Source: Mesobacillus sp. S13
GTDB taxonomy: Bacteria > Bacillota > Bacilli > Bacillales > Cytobacillaceae
Assembly: GCF_020422885.1 (NCBI RefSeq)
Contig: NZ_CP084622.1
Location: 3,925,001-3,989,000, forward strand
Direction: 5' to 3'
Length of the DNA stretch: 64,000 nucleotides
Shown here piece after piece: positions 49,590-58,752 of this stretch. Position 1 is the first letter of the stretch. Each line of letters begins with the position of its first letter. The notes beneath the pieces are model-generated. The model saw only the letters and a program-made list of their open reading frames with translations, searched no databases and was not told where the DNA came from. The translations under genes were made by a program, and so were the position numbers.

Positions 49590-50843
49590 TTAATCCCTCA
49601 CCTCCCGCAGCTCTGGCAGCTTGGTCTGCCTGCCAAACTCGCCAAATCGGATATCAACATTCACATTGATTTCAGCATCGGGATACGATTTCATCCAGTC
49701 AAAATCCCTGAATTCCTGGAGAGTCCAAAATCCCTTCCTAATCGGAACCGACAAATGGAAAGTATCGCCTTTGAATTCTTCTTGAGTATATTTAATGTAT
49801 TGTGTTAGATGTTCTTCCATTGTTTTTGTCATCGACTTCTTCAATTCAGCTACTTTATCATTATTTTTTGCAAAATTGACCATACTCGGATCACTGAGTA
49901 TTTCAACATAAACCGGAACCCTTATATCTATAATTGCTTTACCGTTTCGCTGCTTGAAGTCATAGCTATTCTTCCTTTGTTTAGCGACTCTTGCTGAGAT
50001 TCGATACCTTTCATCAAATGGATCCTTGAAAGTCGTCTTAAAATCTTCTAATTCCCAAGTATTGTCCAGCAGGGAGGAGATCCGTGTTTCTTCTCCTGTT
50101 ATTTTTCCAATCATCATTCCTTCTTTAAAAACAGCAGATCCCATGAACTGTGTGTCATTTGTTTTTCCGCCAAATTGGACTTCCCCTGCCATGAAGTCAT
50201 CATCAGAAATAATCTCTTTATCTCTTTCCTTCTCAGTTGAAGCATAAATCGCCAGGAATAAATCTGCGTCAGTTTCTGCCACCTGGAAAAAGCCATTCAA
50301 ATCAGTATTCGGAATCATTCCTGTCTCTTTTCCCCTCCTGATCATGAACTCAAAATATTTATGTGGCCTGGTCTCAAGTAATGGGTTATTGTTCAAGATG
50401 AATTTTTCGGCACTTTCTTTTGTTATGACCAATTCTGTGGTCCTTTTAATTTCCCTGTCTTTCGCTGCTGAGTAGATCACCCTGATAAAATCAGGTTTCC
50501 TCGCTAACTCCTCCGATACAATGATGACACTTAATAAGTCATAGGAAATTTCCTTTGAGATGACTGTATTCGCTGTATTCCGTGAACTGATGAAATCATC
50601 GGCCACAAGCGAAATGACTTCCTCCGGAGATTCAGTTGATCCACCTCCCGATTGCTGCGAACCTACCTCAGGATTGGCGACTAAATACGTCACCTTGATT
50701 TTCCCTTCCTTTTCGTGTGCATCAAGACCAATACCAATCACATAGGCTTTTTGGTCAAGTTCGGTCTTATCCCAACAGCCTGTCAAAGAAAAGGTAATGA
50801 TGATCATCATAGAGATTTTAATTAGATTCTTGAACTGTCCCAT
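49590..50843 (-). CDS. Germinant receptor C subunit (Ger(x)C lipoprotein)
   Basis: A 417-residue spore-membrane lipoprotein. The signal peptide ends in SLTGCWDKTEL (lipidated Cys near residue 23), the highly typical GerxC N-terminus, and the GerC domains follow (VIGIGLDAHEKEGK, PHKYFEFMIRRGKE, WTLQEFRDFDWMKSYPDAEI). It acts outside the inner spore membrane with the A and B subunits. ATG at 50843 follows GGGGAGATT. It overlaps the gerB end by 26 bases. Confidence 0.92.
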   Translation of the reverse strand: MGQFKNLIKISMMIIITFSLTGCWDKTELDQKAYVIGIGLDAHEKEGKIKVTYLVANPEVGSQQSGGGSTESPEEVISLVADDFISSRNTANTVISKEISYDLLSVIIVSEELARKPDFIRVIYSAAKDREIKRTTELVITKESAEKFILNNNPLLETRPHKYFEFMIRRGKETGMIPNTDLNGFFQVAETDADLFLAIYASTEKERDKEIISDDDFMAGEVQFGGKTNDTQFMGSAVFKEGMMIGKITGEETRISSLLDNTWELEDFKTTFKDPFDERYRISARVAKQRKNSYDFKQRNGKAIIDIRVPVYVEILSDPSMVNFAKNNDKVAELKKSMTKTMEEHLTQYIKYTQEEFKGDTFHLSVPIRKGFWTLQEFRDFDWMKSYPDAEINVNVDIRFGEFGRQTKLPELREVRD

Positions 50844-51927
50844 TTTTAAAATCTCCCCGTATCTTCGCAATTAGCCACATAAGCGGCGGCAGTAAAAAAA
50901 ATACCGGACTGACCATCATCAATATGTTTTGCCTCATGTTATAAAGTACGATTGATGGGCTGTCTGGTGCGAGACCAAATAAAATGATCAGTGTCGTTAT
51001 TAACGGTATCAAATATTCAGATTCCTTAATATTCAGGATTCCTGCCAGAAGTACCGCACTGATATATAAATAAAATGAAAACCTTATGAAAGTAGCCACG
51101 AGCCAAAATGGGAAGAATAAGGTTTCTACATTTTGCAGGAAGCCAACCTCGATATACCTGATTGTTTCATGGAAAGGGTAACTTAGCATCTCGGCCGTTG
51201 AGTAATCAAAAAGCATCACAAATGTGACCATTGCCAGGCTAATTTCCAGTGTGACCATAATCAATCCCAAAATCGTCCCTTTTTTAAAATCCTTGAAAGA
51301 TACTACCAGCGGAGCAATCAACCCGATAAAAAACAAATCCGAAAAGATGGATACATTTTTGGCAGAGGCCTTAAGTATCTCCATACTGCCTTCACCTAAA
51401 ATCGGAAAAATATAATCAAAGTGGCCAGTATTCAAACTGACTAGTATCGCAATGAATAATGTGATTTTCAAATAGGGCAGCAATACCCAAGCCACAGTTC
51501 CAATCTGCTCAATTCCCCTCTTAGCTCCATAGCCGCAGACCAGCATCAAAATGACATAAATGATACTGGGAGGAGTCTTCGTGAAATACATGGTGCCAAT
51601 TATATCAACGTATATACCGGTATCAACGGTAATAGAAGCAACTCCTGCCACCAGGAGAAGAATAGAAATGATTGTCCCGAAAAACTTTCCAAATATGTGG
51701 ATGATGACCTCATGCAGATTCTTGCCTTTATGAGCTGACAAAACTTTAATCAACAGGATGACCGGGATAAAAGCCATTACGCCCATCAGCAAAACGACGA
51801 TCCATCCGGCGTTCCTTGCATTTTCGTAAATAATTGTGGGAGTATCGTCACTAAGCTTGGTACCAATTGTTAAGGCAATGATCGCCACATATTCTTTTAT
51901 CCCAATTTTCCCCTCGTTTCGTTTCAT
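50818..51927 (-). CDS. Germinant receptor B subunit (GerAB/spore permease)
   Basis: A 369-residue membrane protein with about ten TM segments of the APC-like spore permease family (GKIGIKEYVAIIALTIGTKLSDDTPT start, GAKRGIEQIGTVAWVLLPYLKITLF). The B subunit is thought to bind germinant and form the transmembrane sensor. Its start overlaps the gerA stop by four bases. Assignment is to a ger family locus; the ligand cannot be inferred. Confidence 0.92.
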   Translation of the reverse strand: MKRNEGKIGIKEYVAIIALTIGTKLSDDTPTIIYENARNAGWIVVLLMGVMAFIPVILLIKVLSAHKGKNLHEVIIHIFGKFFGTIISILLLVAGVASITVDTGIYVDIIGTMYFTKTPPSIIYVILMLVCGYGAKRGIEQIGTVAWVLLPYLKITLFIAILVSLNTGHFDYIFPILGEGSMEILKASAKNVSIFSDLFFIGLIAPLVVSFKDFKKGTILGLIMVTLEISLAMVTFVMLFDYSTAEMLSYPFHETIRYIEVGFLQNVETLFFPFWLVATFIRFSFYLYISAVLLAGILNIKESEYLIPLITTLIILFGLAPDSPSIVLYNMRQNILMMVSPVFFLLPPLMWLIAKIRGDFKNGTVQESN

Positions 51928-53474
51928 TGCTTATGCCCCATCGCTTTTTTTTGTGAATCAGAGGTTTTCAAAAATCCCGGGCGGAGTTTCTCATTTTTCA
52001 CAAGCCGCCGAAAAATAGTATCCTTGGACGATTTATAACTTGGAGACAACGGTGCTAAATATGGAACACCGAAGGATTTGAGTGAAACCAAATAAAAAAT
52101 GCCTGCAGCAAAAAATGCTGTCATCCCATATATCCCCAAGAATGCTGCACTCAGGATAAAAGCAAAACGGATGAGCCGTACAGCGAAGTTCAGGCTTAAA
52201 TCTGCAACCGCAAAGGAACTCAGGCCGCCTAGTGCCACCACAATAATGACAATCGGGGAGATGATATTCGCCTCAACGGCAGCCTGTCCAAGAATGAGCG
52301 CACCAACAATACCGATCGTCGGACCGATTGGACTGGGCACACGCAGTCCCGCTTCTCGGATCAGCTCAAAAGCAGCTTCCATAACCAAGATTTCAATCAC
52401 TGCAGGGAATGGCACTTTCTCTCGGGAAGAGGCAATCGCAAGCAGTAAATCCGGCGGAATCATTTCCGCATGAAAGGTGGTAATCGCAATATAGATGGCT
52501 GAAGTGAAAAGCGTAATGAATAGCGCAACCATTCTTAAGGCTCTAGTGAAATTGCCATAATGAATTCTCAAGTAGTGATCTTCGGGACTATGGAAAAAAG
52601 ACCAGAACGTCGCAGGCAGAACCAGGCTATCAGGTGAGTTGTCCATAAGCAAAGCAATATAGCCATCTTCAAGGAAAGAGGCGGCCCGATCAGGACGTTC
52701 CGTTGTCAACACACTTGGAAACAGCGAGTAATTCCGCTCCTCAATGTATTCCTCCAGCAGCGAAAGGTTTTGAAGGGCATTAACCTCAAGACTGCCCAAT
52801 CGCTCCTTGATATTGTCCACCAGCTTTTCATTGGCAAGACCACGAATATACAGAATGTAAACATCATTATGCGAGCGCTGGGATACTTCGATCACTTCGA
52901 CAATCAAATTCTCATTCTTGATTTTCTTCCTGAGCAGGGAGATGTTTGCCACTACTTTTTCATTGAAGGCCTCTTTTGGTCCTTTAATTAAAATTTCGCT
53001 CTCGGGTTTTTCAATGGCCCTGCTCTGGAAATCAGGACAATCAAGGATATATCCCTTTGCTTCACCATCTAATATCAGCAGGGCATTGCCTTTATTCACA
53101 TCCTTGACAGCATCCTTGAAAATCTCAATTTCATGGACCATTTGGATGGAAACAACATCTTTTACCCTTTTATTTGCCGAGGTGTTTTCCGTCAAAGGCT
53201 TGAGGATGTTTTCTTCTATACTCTTAACATCTGAGATTGTGCTGATGAATATAAGAGCTGCATTTTTACCGAAGCCCTCAAGGTGCATTTCCCGCAATTT
53301 TACGTCCTTGTTGTCAGGAATGCTGTAGAGTTTTTTGATCACTGACAGATTGTCTACAAGATTGCGTGAAAACTTCTGATTCTTCAGGTCATCCTGCTCT
53401 CCAGTCAGCTTTTCCGCCGAGGGAGAAGGTTGTTTTTGCGGTTTGTTGATCAGCCTGAGCATTTCCTTTAACAA
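51924..53474 (-). CDS. Germinant receptor A subunit (GerA family)
   Basis: A 516-residue protein with a large soluble N-terminal domain and four to five TM segments in the C-terminal half. GerA hallmarks include RPDRAASFLEDGYIALLMDNSPDSLVLPATFWSFF read in parts, FPAVIEILVMEAAFELIREAGLRVPSPIG and LGGLSSFAVADLSLNFAVRLIRF. TTG at 53474 has GGGAG upstream. It begins the A-B-C-D operon. A sporulation-specific (sigma-G) promoter is expected; TGTATG-16-CATAGCA around 53515-53560 is only a weak candidate. Confidence 0.92.
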   Translation of the reverse strand: MLKEMLRLINKPQKQPSPSAEKLTGEQDDLKNQKFSRNLVDNLSVIKKLYSIPDNKDVKLREMHLEGFGKNAALIFISTISDVKSIEENILKPLTENTSANKRVKDVVSIQMVHEIEIFKDAVKDVNKGNALLILDGEAKGYILDCPDFQSRAIEKPESEILIKGPKEAFNEKVVANISLLRKKIKNENLIVEVIEVSQRSHNDVYILYIRGLANEKLVDNIKERLGSLEVNALQNLSLLEEYIEERNYSLFPSVLTTERPDRAASFLEDGYIALLMDNSPDSLVLPATFWSFFHSPEDHYLRIHYGNFTRALRMVALFITLFTSAIYIAITTFHAEMIPPDLLLAIASSREKVPFPAVIEILVMEAAFELIREAGLRVPSPIGPTIGIVGALILGQAAVEANIISPIVIIVVALGGLSSFAVADLSLNFAVRLIRFAFILSAAFLGIYGMTAFFAAGIFYLVSLKSFGVPYLAPLSPSYKSSKDTIFRRLVKNEKLRPGFLKTSDSQKKAMGHKQ

Positions 53475-53567
53475 ATTCCATCTACTCCCTGCCAGTCGGA
53501 TTGCTTATTTCCTTTTCTTAACTTTTACTAAACTGCTATGATTTATGAGTTTTTACCATACAAAAAA

Positions 53568-53585
53568 CCCAGGAAAAATCCTGAG
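53568..53585 (-). terminator. Terminator of the DedA gene
   Basis: Minus strand CTCAGGA / TCCTGGG (with G-U pair) around TTTT, followed by TTTTTTG. Confidence 0.7.
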
Positions 53586-53589
53586 CTTG

Positions 53590-54180
53590 TTATAAGTTCT
53601 TTTGTTTTGGTGCTGCCAGTATGTAGACTGCACCTCCCCCTAACGCAATGATGCTGATAGGAATGATGAACGGTTTGGCGATGTCCTTGATTTCAGAACA
53701 ATTTTCACCTAGGACGATGCCTAGATAAAGGAAGAATACTGTCCATGGAATCATTGCCGCAATGGTATAGAATGTGAACTTGATGGCTGACATGCCCGCA
53801 ATCCCCGCAGGTATCGAAATGGCATGCCTGACCACCGGAATGAACCTTGCCGAGAAAATGACTCCAGAACCATATTGATTGAACCATTTTTCCGATACTT
53901 CCAAGTGGTGCTTGTTGATGAATAAGTATTTCCCGTATTTCTCCAGCACCGGACGGCCGCCAAAATAGCCAAGCCAATAGAGGAACAGCTGCGCGATTGT
54001 CCCGCCGATCGTCCCAGCAACAACTGCACCAGTAAAACCGATGGTTCCTTCTGAAATCATATAACCGCCATAGCCAAGGACGATTTCACTTGGAATGACC
54101 TCAAGCATCAATCCAATAGCAATCCCAATATAACCAAGGCTCGACAGCCAGTCCAAGACAGCCATGATAAATTCTTGCAT
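53590..54180 (-). CDS. DedA family membrane protein
   Basis: A 196-residue membrane protein with about five TM segments and DedA signatures: YIGIAIGLMLEVIPSEIVLGYGGYM, GGTIAQLFLYWLGYFGGRPVLEKYGKYL, and ARFIPVVRHAISIPAGIAGM (conserved Arg). DedA proteins affect lipid carrier recycling and membrane potential. I start at ATG 54180, with GGAG eight bases upstream; the longer frame to 54204 is weaker. Confidence 0.88.
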   Translation of the reverse strand: MQEFIMAVLDWLSSLGYIGIAIGLMLEVIPSEIVLGYGGYMISEGTIGFTGAVVAGTIGGTIAQLFLYWLGYFGGRPVLEKYGKYLFINKHHLEVSEKWFNQYGSGVIFSARFIPVVRHAISIPAGIAGMSAIKFTFYTIAAMIPWTVFFLYLGIVLGENCSEIKDIAKPFIIPISIIALGGGAVYILAAPKQKNL

Positions 54181-54255
54181 GTGCACCACTCCAATTCCTT
54201 TCACTCTTTAAAAATATATTTATGAATGTCCAAGTTTATCTCACTTTAGGCAAGA

Positions 54256-54287
54256 AAAAGAACCTGCCCAATTTGACAGGTTCTTTT
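54256..54287 (-). terminator. Terminator of the 68-residue protein gene
   Basis: Stem AAAAGAACCTG / CAGGTTCTTTT with a ten-base loop; on the minus strand it is followed by TTCTTG. Confidence 0.8.
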
Positions 54288-54298
54288 AAAAAGGAACG

Positions 54299-54505
54299 TC
54301 AGCTGCGCCAACCGCCTCTGAATAAGACTCTAAGACCGATAAAGATAATGACAAAAGCGAAAAGCACGATAACAATAACACCAATAATTCCAAAGATGCC
54401 AAGTCCCGAAAGAGTCAACAGCAACGGTCCGAATTCAATCAGTGCCCAACCAGCAAGCATACAGGCGAGAAACAGCAACACATTGGATCCCCAGTTGAAT
54501 GACAT
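54299..54505 (-). CDS. Small glycine-rich two-TM membrane protein
   Basis: A 68-residue protein with two TM segments (NVLLFLACMLAGWALIEFG and LGIFGIIGVIVIVLFAFVIIFIGL) and a basic tail FRGGWRS. ATG at 54505 follows AGGAGGGATTATG. No family recognised. It is monocistronic, with its own terminator, and divergent from the YugO gene. Confidence 0.75.
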   Translation of the reverse strand: MSFNWGSNVLLFLACMLAGWALIEFGPLLLTLSGLGIFGIIGVIVIVLFAFVIIFIGLRVLFRGGWRS

Positions 54506-54715
54506 ATCATAATCCCTCCTTTTCTATCCAGAATATGTATGTACGGGTAATTGGTACGGGCTAGTGAACTATTCTTGAATTTTTTGTGTAAAAAAGAATC
54601 TGCTCGACGAAAATAGAATTACATAAATTTGGTTAATTCCGTTTTTGAAGGGAAAAACAAGGGAAAAGTAAATACTGCTTTCATACATACAACGAGAAGT
54701 AAGAGGGGGACTAAG

Positions 54716-55711
54716 ATGTCTAATCACTTATATATGCGTTTCATAAAGCTGCCAATAATAGCAAGGATCCTTATGATTGCCTCTTTAATGATTACTCTGT
54801 TTGGGGTAGTCATTCATTTTGTTGAACCAAGAAGCTTTCCGACTATCTTTGATGGTGTTTGGTGGGCGATCATCACTGCATCAACAGTAGGATTCGGAGA
54901 TTTTTATCCCGTTACGACTTGGGGACGAATCACGGCAATCCTGCTCCTGCTGATTGGAACAGGATTTTTATCATCCTATTTCATCCATCTATCAGCTGCG
55001 ACGGTTACCAAACAAAATGCATATGCAGAGGGAAAGGTAGGCTATAGGGGAAGTGGCCATATCATCATCATCGGTTGGAACGAAAGGTCTCGCTCTGTCC
55101 TTCGATCTCTCATACAGGCGGATGAAACCATCATATTAGTTGATGATACACTCGGGACAAATCCCATTATGGATGACAATGTACATTTTATCAGAGGCCG
55201 TGCAAACAAGGATCAAACCTTACTTGATGCCGGCATTACTACGGCCAGCAAAGTGATTATAACTTCAGACCAGAACCTGGATGAGCTGCAGGCAGATATG
55301 AATACGATCCTCACACTGCTTGCGATCAAAGGATTAAACCCGGATATCCGCTGTATTGCTGAAATTCAAACTGGTGAACAAATCAATAATGCTAGAAGAG
55401 CGGGAGCTGATGAACTGATTCCTGCAAATGCTTTGACCAGTGCCGTCCTGTTAAACAGCATCGCCTCTGAGGAGGTTGTGAATCCTTTATTGGATATGCT
55501 TGGGGAATTGAACGGAAAACGCTTGGCTTATATTGAAGCCGAAGCTTCCCTGATTGGCAAGAATTTTCAGGATGCTAGCCAATTTTTGCTGAAAGAACGG
55601 AATGTTATATTGATTGGACGTAAAAGAGGGGATGACGTAATCGTCAACCCCAAGAACAATATCAAAATTAGGTACGATGATCAGCTACTCGCCATTTTAA
55701 ATGACGATTAA
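54716..55711 (+). CDS. yugO: Potassium channel with RCK domain (YugO-like)
   Basis: A 331-residue two-TM ion channel. TM1 (IARILMIASLMITLFGVVIHF) is followed by the pore helix and filter TASTVGFGDFYP (K+ signature TVGFGD) and TM2 (ITAILLLLIGTGFLSSYFI). A cytoplasmic TrkA-N Rossmann domain follows from about residue 110 (HIIIIGWNERSRSVL). In B. subtilis YugO supports potassium-based electrical signalling in biofilms. ATG at 54716 follows GAGGGGGACTAAG; an upstream ATG at 54629 is a poor start. It converges on yugN. Confidence 0.92.
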   Translation: MSNHLYMRFIKLPIIARILMIASLMITLFGVVIHFVEPRSFPTIFDGVWWAIITASTVGFGDFYPVTTWGRITAILLLLIGTGFLSSYFIHLSAATVTKQNAYAEGKVGYRGSGHIIIIGWNERSRSVLRSLIQADETIILVDDTLGTNPIMDDNVHFIRGRANKDQTLLDAGITTASKVIITSDQNLDELQADMNTILTLLAIKGLNPDIRCIAEIQTGEQINNARRAGADELIPANALTSAVLLNSIASEEVVNPLLDMLGELNGKRLAYIEAEASLIGKNFQDASQFLLKERNVILIGRKRGDDVIVNPKNNIKIRYDDQLLAILNDD

Positions 55712-56112
55712 TGCAACAAAGCAGATTCTACTTCGCGGACAAGCGAACGACCTACTTCAATGTACTTTTCTGGAAAGCTCGCATCCTTATCGACCGGTTC
55801 CTGGAACTGGTTGAAGGATGCGCTGGCATTCCCAATCTCCGCATGGTCATCGATCCCACGCTGATATTTATGGGAAAGCAGGAAAGGGCGCTCAAATTGA
55901 ACAGTACAGCCCTTCGAATCAAGCTGACCATCGATCGCCTTGAATGGAAGCCTCAAAAATTGGTACCCAACTTCGTCATCTATCTTATAATCAAACGCCC
56001 CATGGTCGTAATCCCAGTTTCCTCCGATTGAATATCCCAACGGTTTCAGCATCTGCTCCAGTTTAAAAAGATCAAAATGTTTGCCCTCAAGCTCAGATTG
56101 TATCTCAATCAT
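55708..56112 (-). CDS. yugN: YugN-like family protein
   Basis: A 134-residue cytoplasmic protein, MIEIQSELEGKHFDLFKLEQML (read as pieces) with GGNWDYDHGAFDYKID and EKYIEVGRSLVREVE near its end. The YugN family has no known function. Its stop overlaps the yugO stop by four bases. ATG at 56112 follows GAAAGGCGG. The gene lies between yugO and pgi as in B. subtilis. Confidence 0.88.
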   Translation of the reverse strand: MIEIQSELEGKHFDLFKLEQMLKPLGYSIGGNWDYDHGAFDYKIDDEVGYQFLRLPFKAIDGQLDSKGCTVQFERPFLLSHKYQRGIDDHAEIGNASASFNQFQEPVDKDASFPEKYIEVGRSLVREVESALLH

Positions 56113-56230
56113 TGGTCGTTTCCGCCTTTCCACGTGTTTTTGCTTAGTTTTAACCAAAAGCAGACATTTAATGAGCGGTGACCGCTTCAATTGGCCCGAA
56201 TTCTAGCTGATGATCGAGGGTCTTTTCAAG

Positions 56231-56343
56231 TTTATTGGCGGAAAAATAATTTTATTGGCGATTTCTACAGTTTTATTGGCGAAAATTTATTTTTATTGGC
56301 GATGTTCACAACTTTATTGGCGATTTTTTAAATTTATTGGCGA
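56231..56343. repeat. Tandem array of six TTTATTGGCG motifs at 20-21 bp spacing
   Basis: TTTATTGGCG starts at 56231, 56251, 56272, 56292, 56313 and 56333. Spacings alternate 20, 21, 20, 21 and 20 bp, with an average close to two helical turns. The intervening 10-11 bases are AT-rich and not conserved. It lies between the pgi terminator and the yugN start. Function is unknown. Confidence 0.85.
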
Positions 56344-56391
56344 ACTGGAAATTTCGCGCGATCTTTTCCAGCTTTCAAAAAGCACATTATA

Positions 56392-56422
56392 AAAAGGAGC
56401 ACCCAACATGGGCACTCCTTTT
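56392..56422 (-). terminator. Terminator of pgi
   Basis: Stem AAAAGGAG / CTCCTTTT extended by GCACCC/GGGCA around a short loop; on the minus strand TTTTTATAATG follows. Confidence 0.8.
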
Positions 56423-56428
56423 CCAACT

Positions 56429-57778
56429 TTATTTAAGTCGCTTTTCCAATTCTGCTTTCTTTTCTTCGAAGCCTGGTTTTCCAAGCAATGCGAACATGTT
56501 CACTTTGTATGCTTCAACGCCTGGCTGGTCGAATGGATTTACGCCAAGCAGGTAGCCGCTCATTGCGCAAGCCTTTTCGAAGAAATACACAAGGTAGCCG
56601 AATGTGTACTCGTCAAGCTGCGGAATCGTCAGTACCAGGTTAGGTACGCCACCGTCAGTATGGGCAAGCATTGTTCCCTCGAATGCTTTGTTGTTGACGA
56701 AATCAACGCTCTTGCCAGCAAGGTAGTTCAAGCCATCAAGATCGCTTGCCGCTTCTTCAATTGTCAATTCATGGCGAGGCTTTTCCACCTTGATGATGGT
56801 CTCGAACAAGTCTCGTCGGCCTTCCTGGACATATTGTCCTAGTGAGTGAAGGTCTGTAGAGAAGTTCGCTGAAGATGGATAGATCCCCTTCTGGTCTTTC
56901 CCTTCACTTTCGCCGAACAGCTGCTTCCACCATTCAGAGAAGTACTGAAGCGATGGCTCATAATTGATCAGCATTTCGATCGTCTTGCCTTTATTGTAAA
57001 GTGCGTTGCGAACTGCAGCGTATTGGTAGGCAGGATTCTCTTCAAGCTCTGATTTGCCAAAGTCTTCCCTCGCCTGAGCCGCGCCTTTCATCATCGCTTC
57101 AATATCTGAACCGCTGACAGCGATTGGCAATAAACCTACTGCCGTCAAGACAGAGTAACGTCCGCCGACATCATCAGGTATCACGAATGATTCGTAGCCT
57201 TCCTCATCAGCAAGAGTTTTCAATGCTCCGCGTGCTTTATCCGTTGTCGCATAAATGCGCTTGCGGGCCTCATCGACTCCATATTTTTCTTCGAGCATCT
57301 TGCGGAAAATACGGAATGCGATCGCAGGTTCAGTCGTTGTTCCAGATTTTGAGATGACATTGATGGAGAAATCTTTGCCTTCCAACAGGTCCATCACATC
57401 TGTCATATAAGTTGAGCTGATGTTGTTACCGATAAAAATGACCTGAGGTGTTTTGCGCTTTTCTTTTGGAAGAGCGTTATAGAAGCTGTGCTGTAAAAAC
57501 TCTAGCGCAGCACGTGCTCCGAGATAAGAGCCGCCAATTCCTACTACGAGCAGGACATCAGAATCACCCTTAATCTTTTCCGCTGATTTCTGGATGCGTG
57601 CAAATTCTTCTTTATCATAGTCTACAGGCAAATCGATCCAGCCTAAAAAGTCGCTGCCTGCACCAGTCTGTTCATGCAATGAATGATGGGCTACTTTTAC
57701 AAAATCCCTTAAGTATGTAACTTCGTGTTCTCCAAAAAAGCTAAGCGCCTTTGAGTAATCAAAACGAACATGTGTCAT
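56429..57778 (-). CDS. pgi: Glucose-6-phosphate isomerase
   Basis: A 449-residue cytoplasmic enzyme that interconverts glucose-6-phosphate and fructose-6-phosphate. Sugar isomerase (SIS) fold with [38 protein letters not shown] (phosphate-binding SKSGTT), and [29 protein letters not shown] with the conserved E and H. Length and motifs fit the Bacillus type. ATG at 57778 follows GGAGGATCAGAC. Confidence 0.97.
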   Translation of the reverse strand: MTHVRFDYSKALSFFGEHEVTYLRDFVKVAHHSLHEQTGAGSDFLGWIDLPVDYDKEEFARIQKSAEKIKGDSDVLLVVGIGGSYLGARAALEFLQHSFYNALPKEKRKTPQVIFIGNNISSTYMTDVMDLLEGKDFSINVISKSGTTTEPAIAFRIFRKMLEEKYGVDEARKRIYATTDKARGALKTLADEEGYESFVIPDDVGGRYSVLTAVGLLPIAVSGSDIEAMMKGAAQAREDFGKSELEENPAYQYAAVRNALYNKGKTIEMLINYEPSLQYFSEWWKQLFGESEGKDQKGIYPSSANFSTDLHSLGQYVQEGRRDLFETIIKVEKPRHELTIEEAASDLDGLNYLAGKSVDFVNNKAFEGTMLAHTDGGVPNLVLTIPQLDEYTFGYLVYFFEKACAMSGYLLGVNPFDQPGVEAYKVNMFALLGKPGFEEKKAELEKRLK

Positions 57779-57974
57779 GTCTGATCCTCCATTATTTTAT
57801 ATTCTCTATCACTTTATCGAAATGAATCCCAATAATCAAGAAACACTCTCAGATGTAAGCGTGCCCAATTGTGAAATTTTAAGTAAACTTTAAAAAATGT
57901 ATTTTTCGACATAACCGGGCAGCCTACTTTTGACTTTTGATCCAGAGATAGAAAAATTAAACGCCTATTGACGA
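57779..57974. other. Promoter region of pgi and 3' end of the sortase operon
   Basis: Non-coding. An AT-rich segment with TTACTTAAAATTTCACAATTG is present on the minus strand; no strong terminator is recognised for the sortase gene. Confidence 0.3.
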
Positions 57975-58688
57975 TTACGGAAGTTGCTTCGCCTTAACAA
58001 TCAGCCTGTGCGTCGCTGTATCGATTGGAGTGCAGGTAATGAGAGTCAAGGTGTTTTCATCTTTACTGCCGTTTAGCACAGAAACATCCTGTGGTTTAAC
58101 TACTTGAGTTTCATAAACTTTGTATTGATAAGTTCGATTTTGGGACTTAACAGTCACGACATCACCAGAACTGATCTCGTCCAGGCGGTTGAACATCCTG
58201 CCATATGAACGGCTGCGATGAGCAGCAATTGCACTGTTTCCAGAGGTCCCTGGTAGTGAAGTACCATTTAGCAGACCTGAAGCTACATCAAGGTTCCGTT
58301 CCGATGCACCATAAAGAATCGGTAAACGCAAATCGATTTTATCTATTTCGATTACACCAAGCATACCGGTATTTTTGGGCTTTGAGTTTTCCTTTGATGA
58401 GTCATTTGTGATGGATAAATCATTAACCGCCTGGTGATCCCCTTTTTCTTCGGCTTGAACTGCAGTATTCTCCTCTTTCACTTCAAAAACTTCATTAAGT
58501 TCATCCAGGCTTTCTTTAGCTGCCTCTTCGTTCATAGCGACAGTAGCTGCTTCTGTTTCAAATGTACTTGCTTCCCACTCGCTAATCAATTTCTCCTGCT
58601 GATAGTCAGTATATAAATTTGATAGGGATGGATATAAAAACAGCACCCCTCCAGATAATATAAGAATTAAAGACAGGACTTTTTTCAT
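57975..58688 (-). CDS. Class D sortase
   Basis: A 237-residue membrane transpeptidase with an N-terminal TM anchor (LSLILILSGGVLFLYPSL) and a long acidic linker. The sortase barrel contains IAAHRSRSYGRMFNRLDEI (catalytic His near residue 157), TLITCTPIDTATHRLIVKA (catalytic Cys near 219, Arg near 228). Class D enzymes often recognise LPNTA-like signals, yet the neighbouring substrate bears LPKTG, so a dedicated pair is likely. ATG at 58688 follows TTGGAGTG. It is cotranscribed with the LPXTG protein. Confidence 0.9.
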   Translation of the reverse strand: MKKVLSLILILSGGVLFLYPSLSNLYTDYQQEKLISEWEASTFETEAATVAMNEEAAKESLDELNEVFEVKEENTAVQAEEKGDHQAVNDLSITNDSSKENSKPKNTGMLGVIEIDKIDLRLPILYGASERNLDVASGLLNGTSLPGTSGNSAIAAHRSRSYGRMFNRLDEISSGDVVTVKSQNRTYQYKVYETQVVKPQDVSVLNGSKDENTLTLITCTPIDTATHRLIVKAKQLP

Positions 58689-58752
58689 TTTGATCACTCC
58701 AATTTTCATATTAAGTCAAAATAAAGAGGGGAATCTCTTCCCCCCTCATCCT

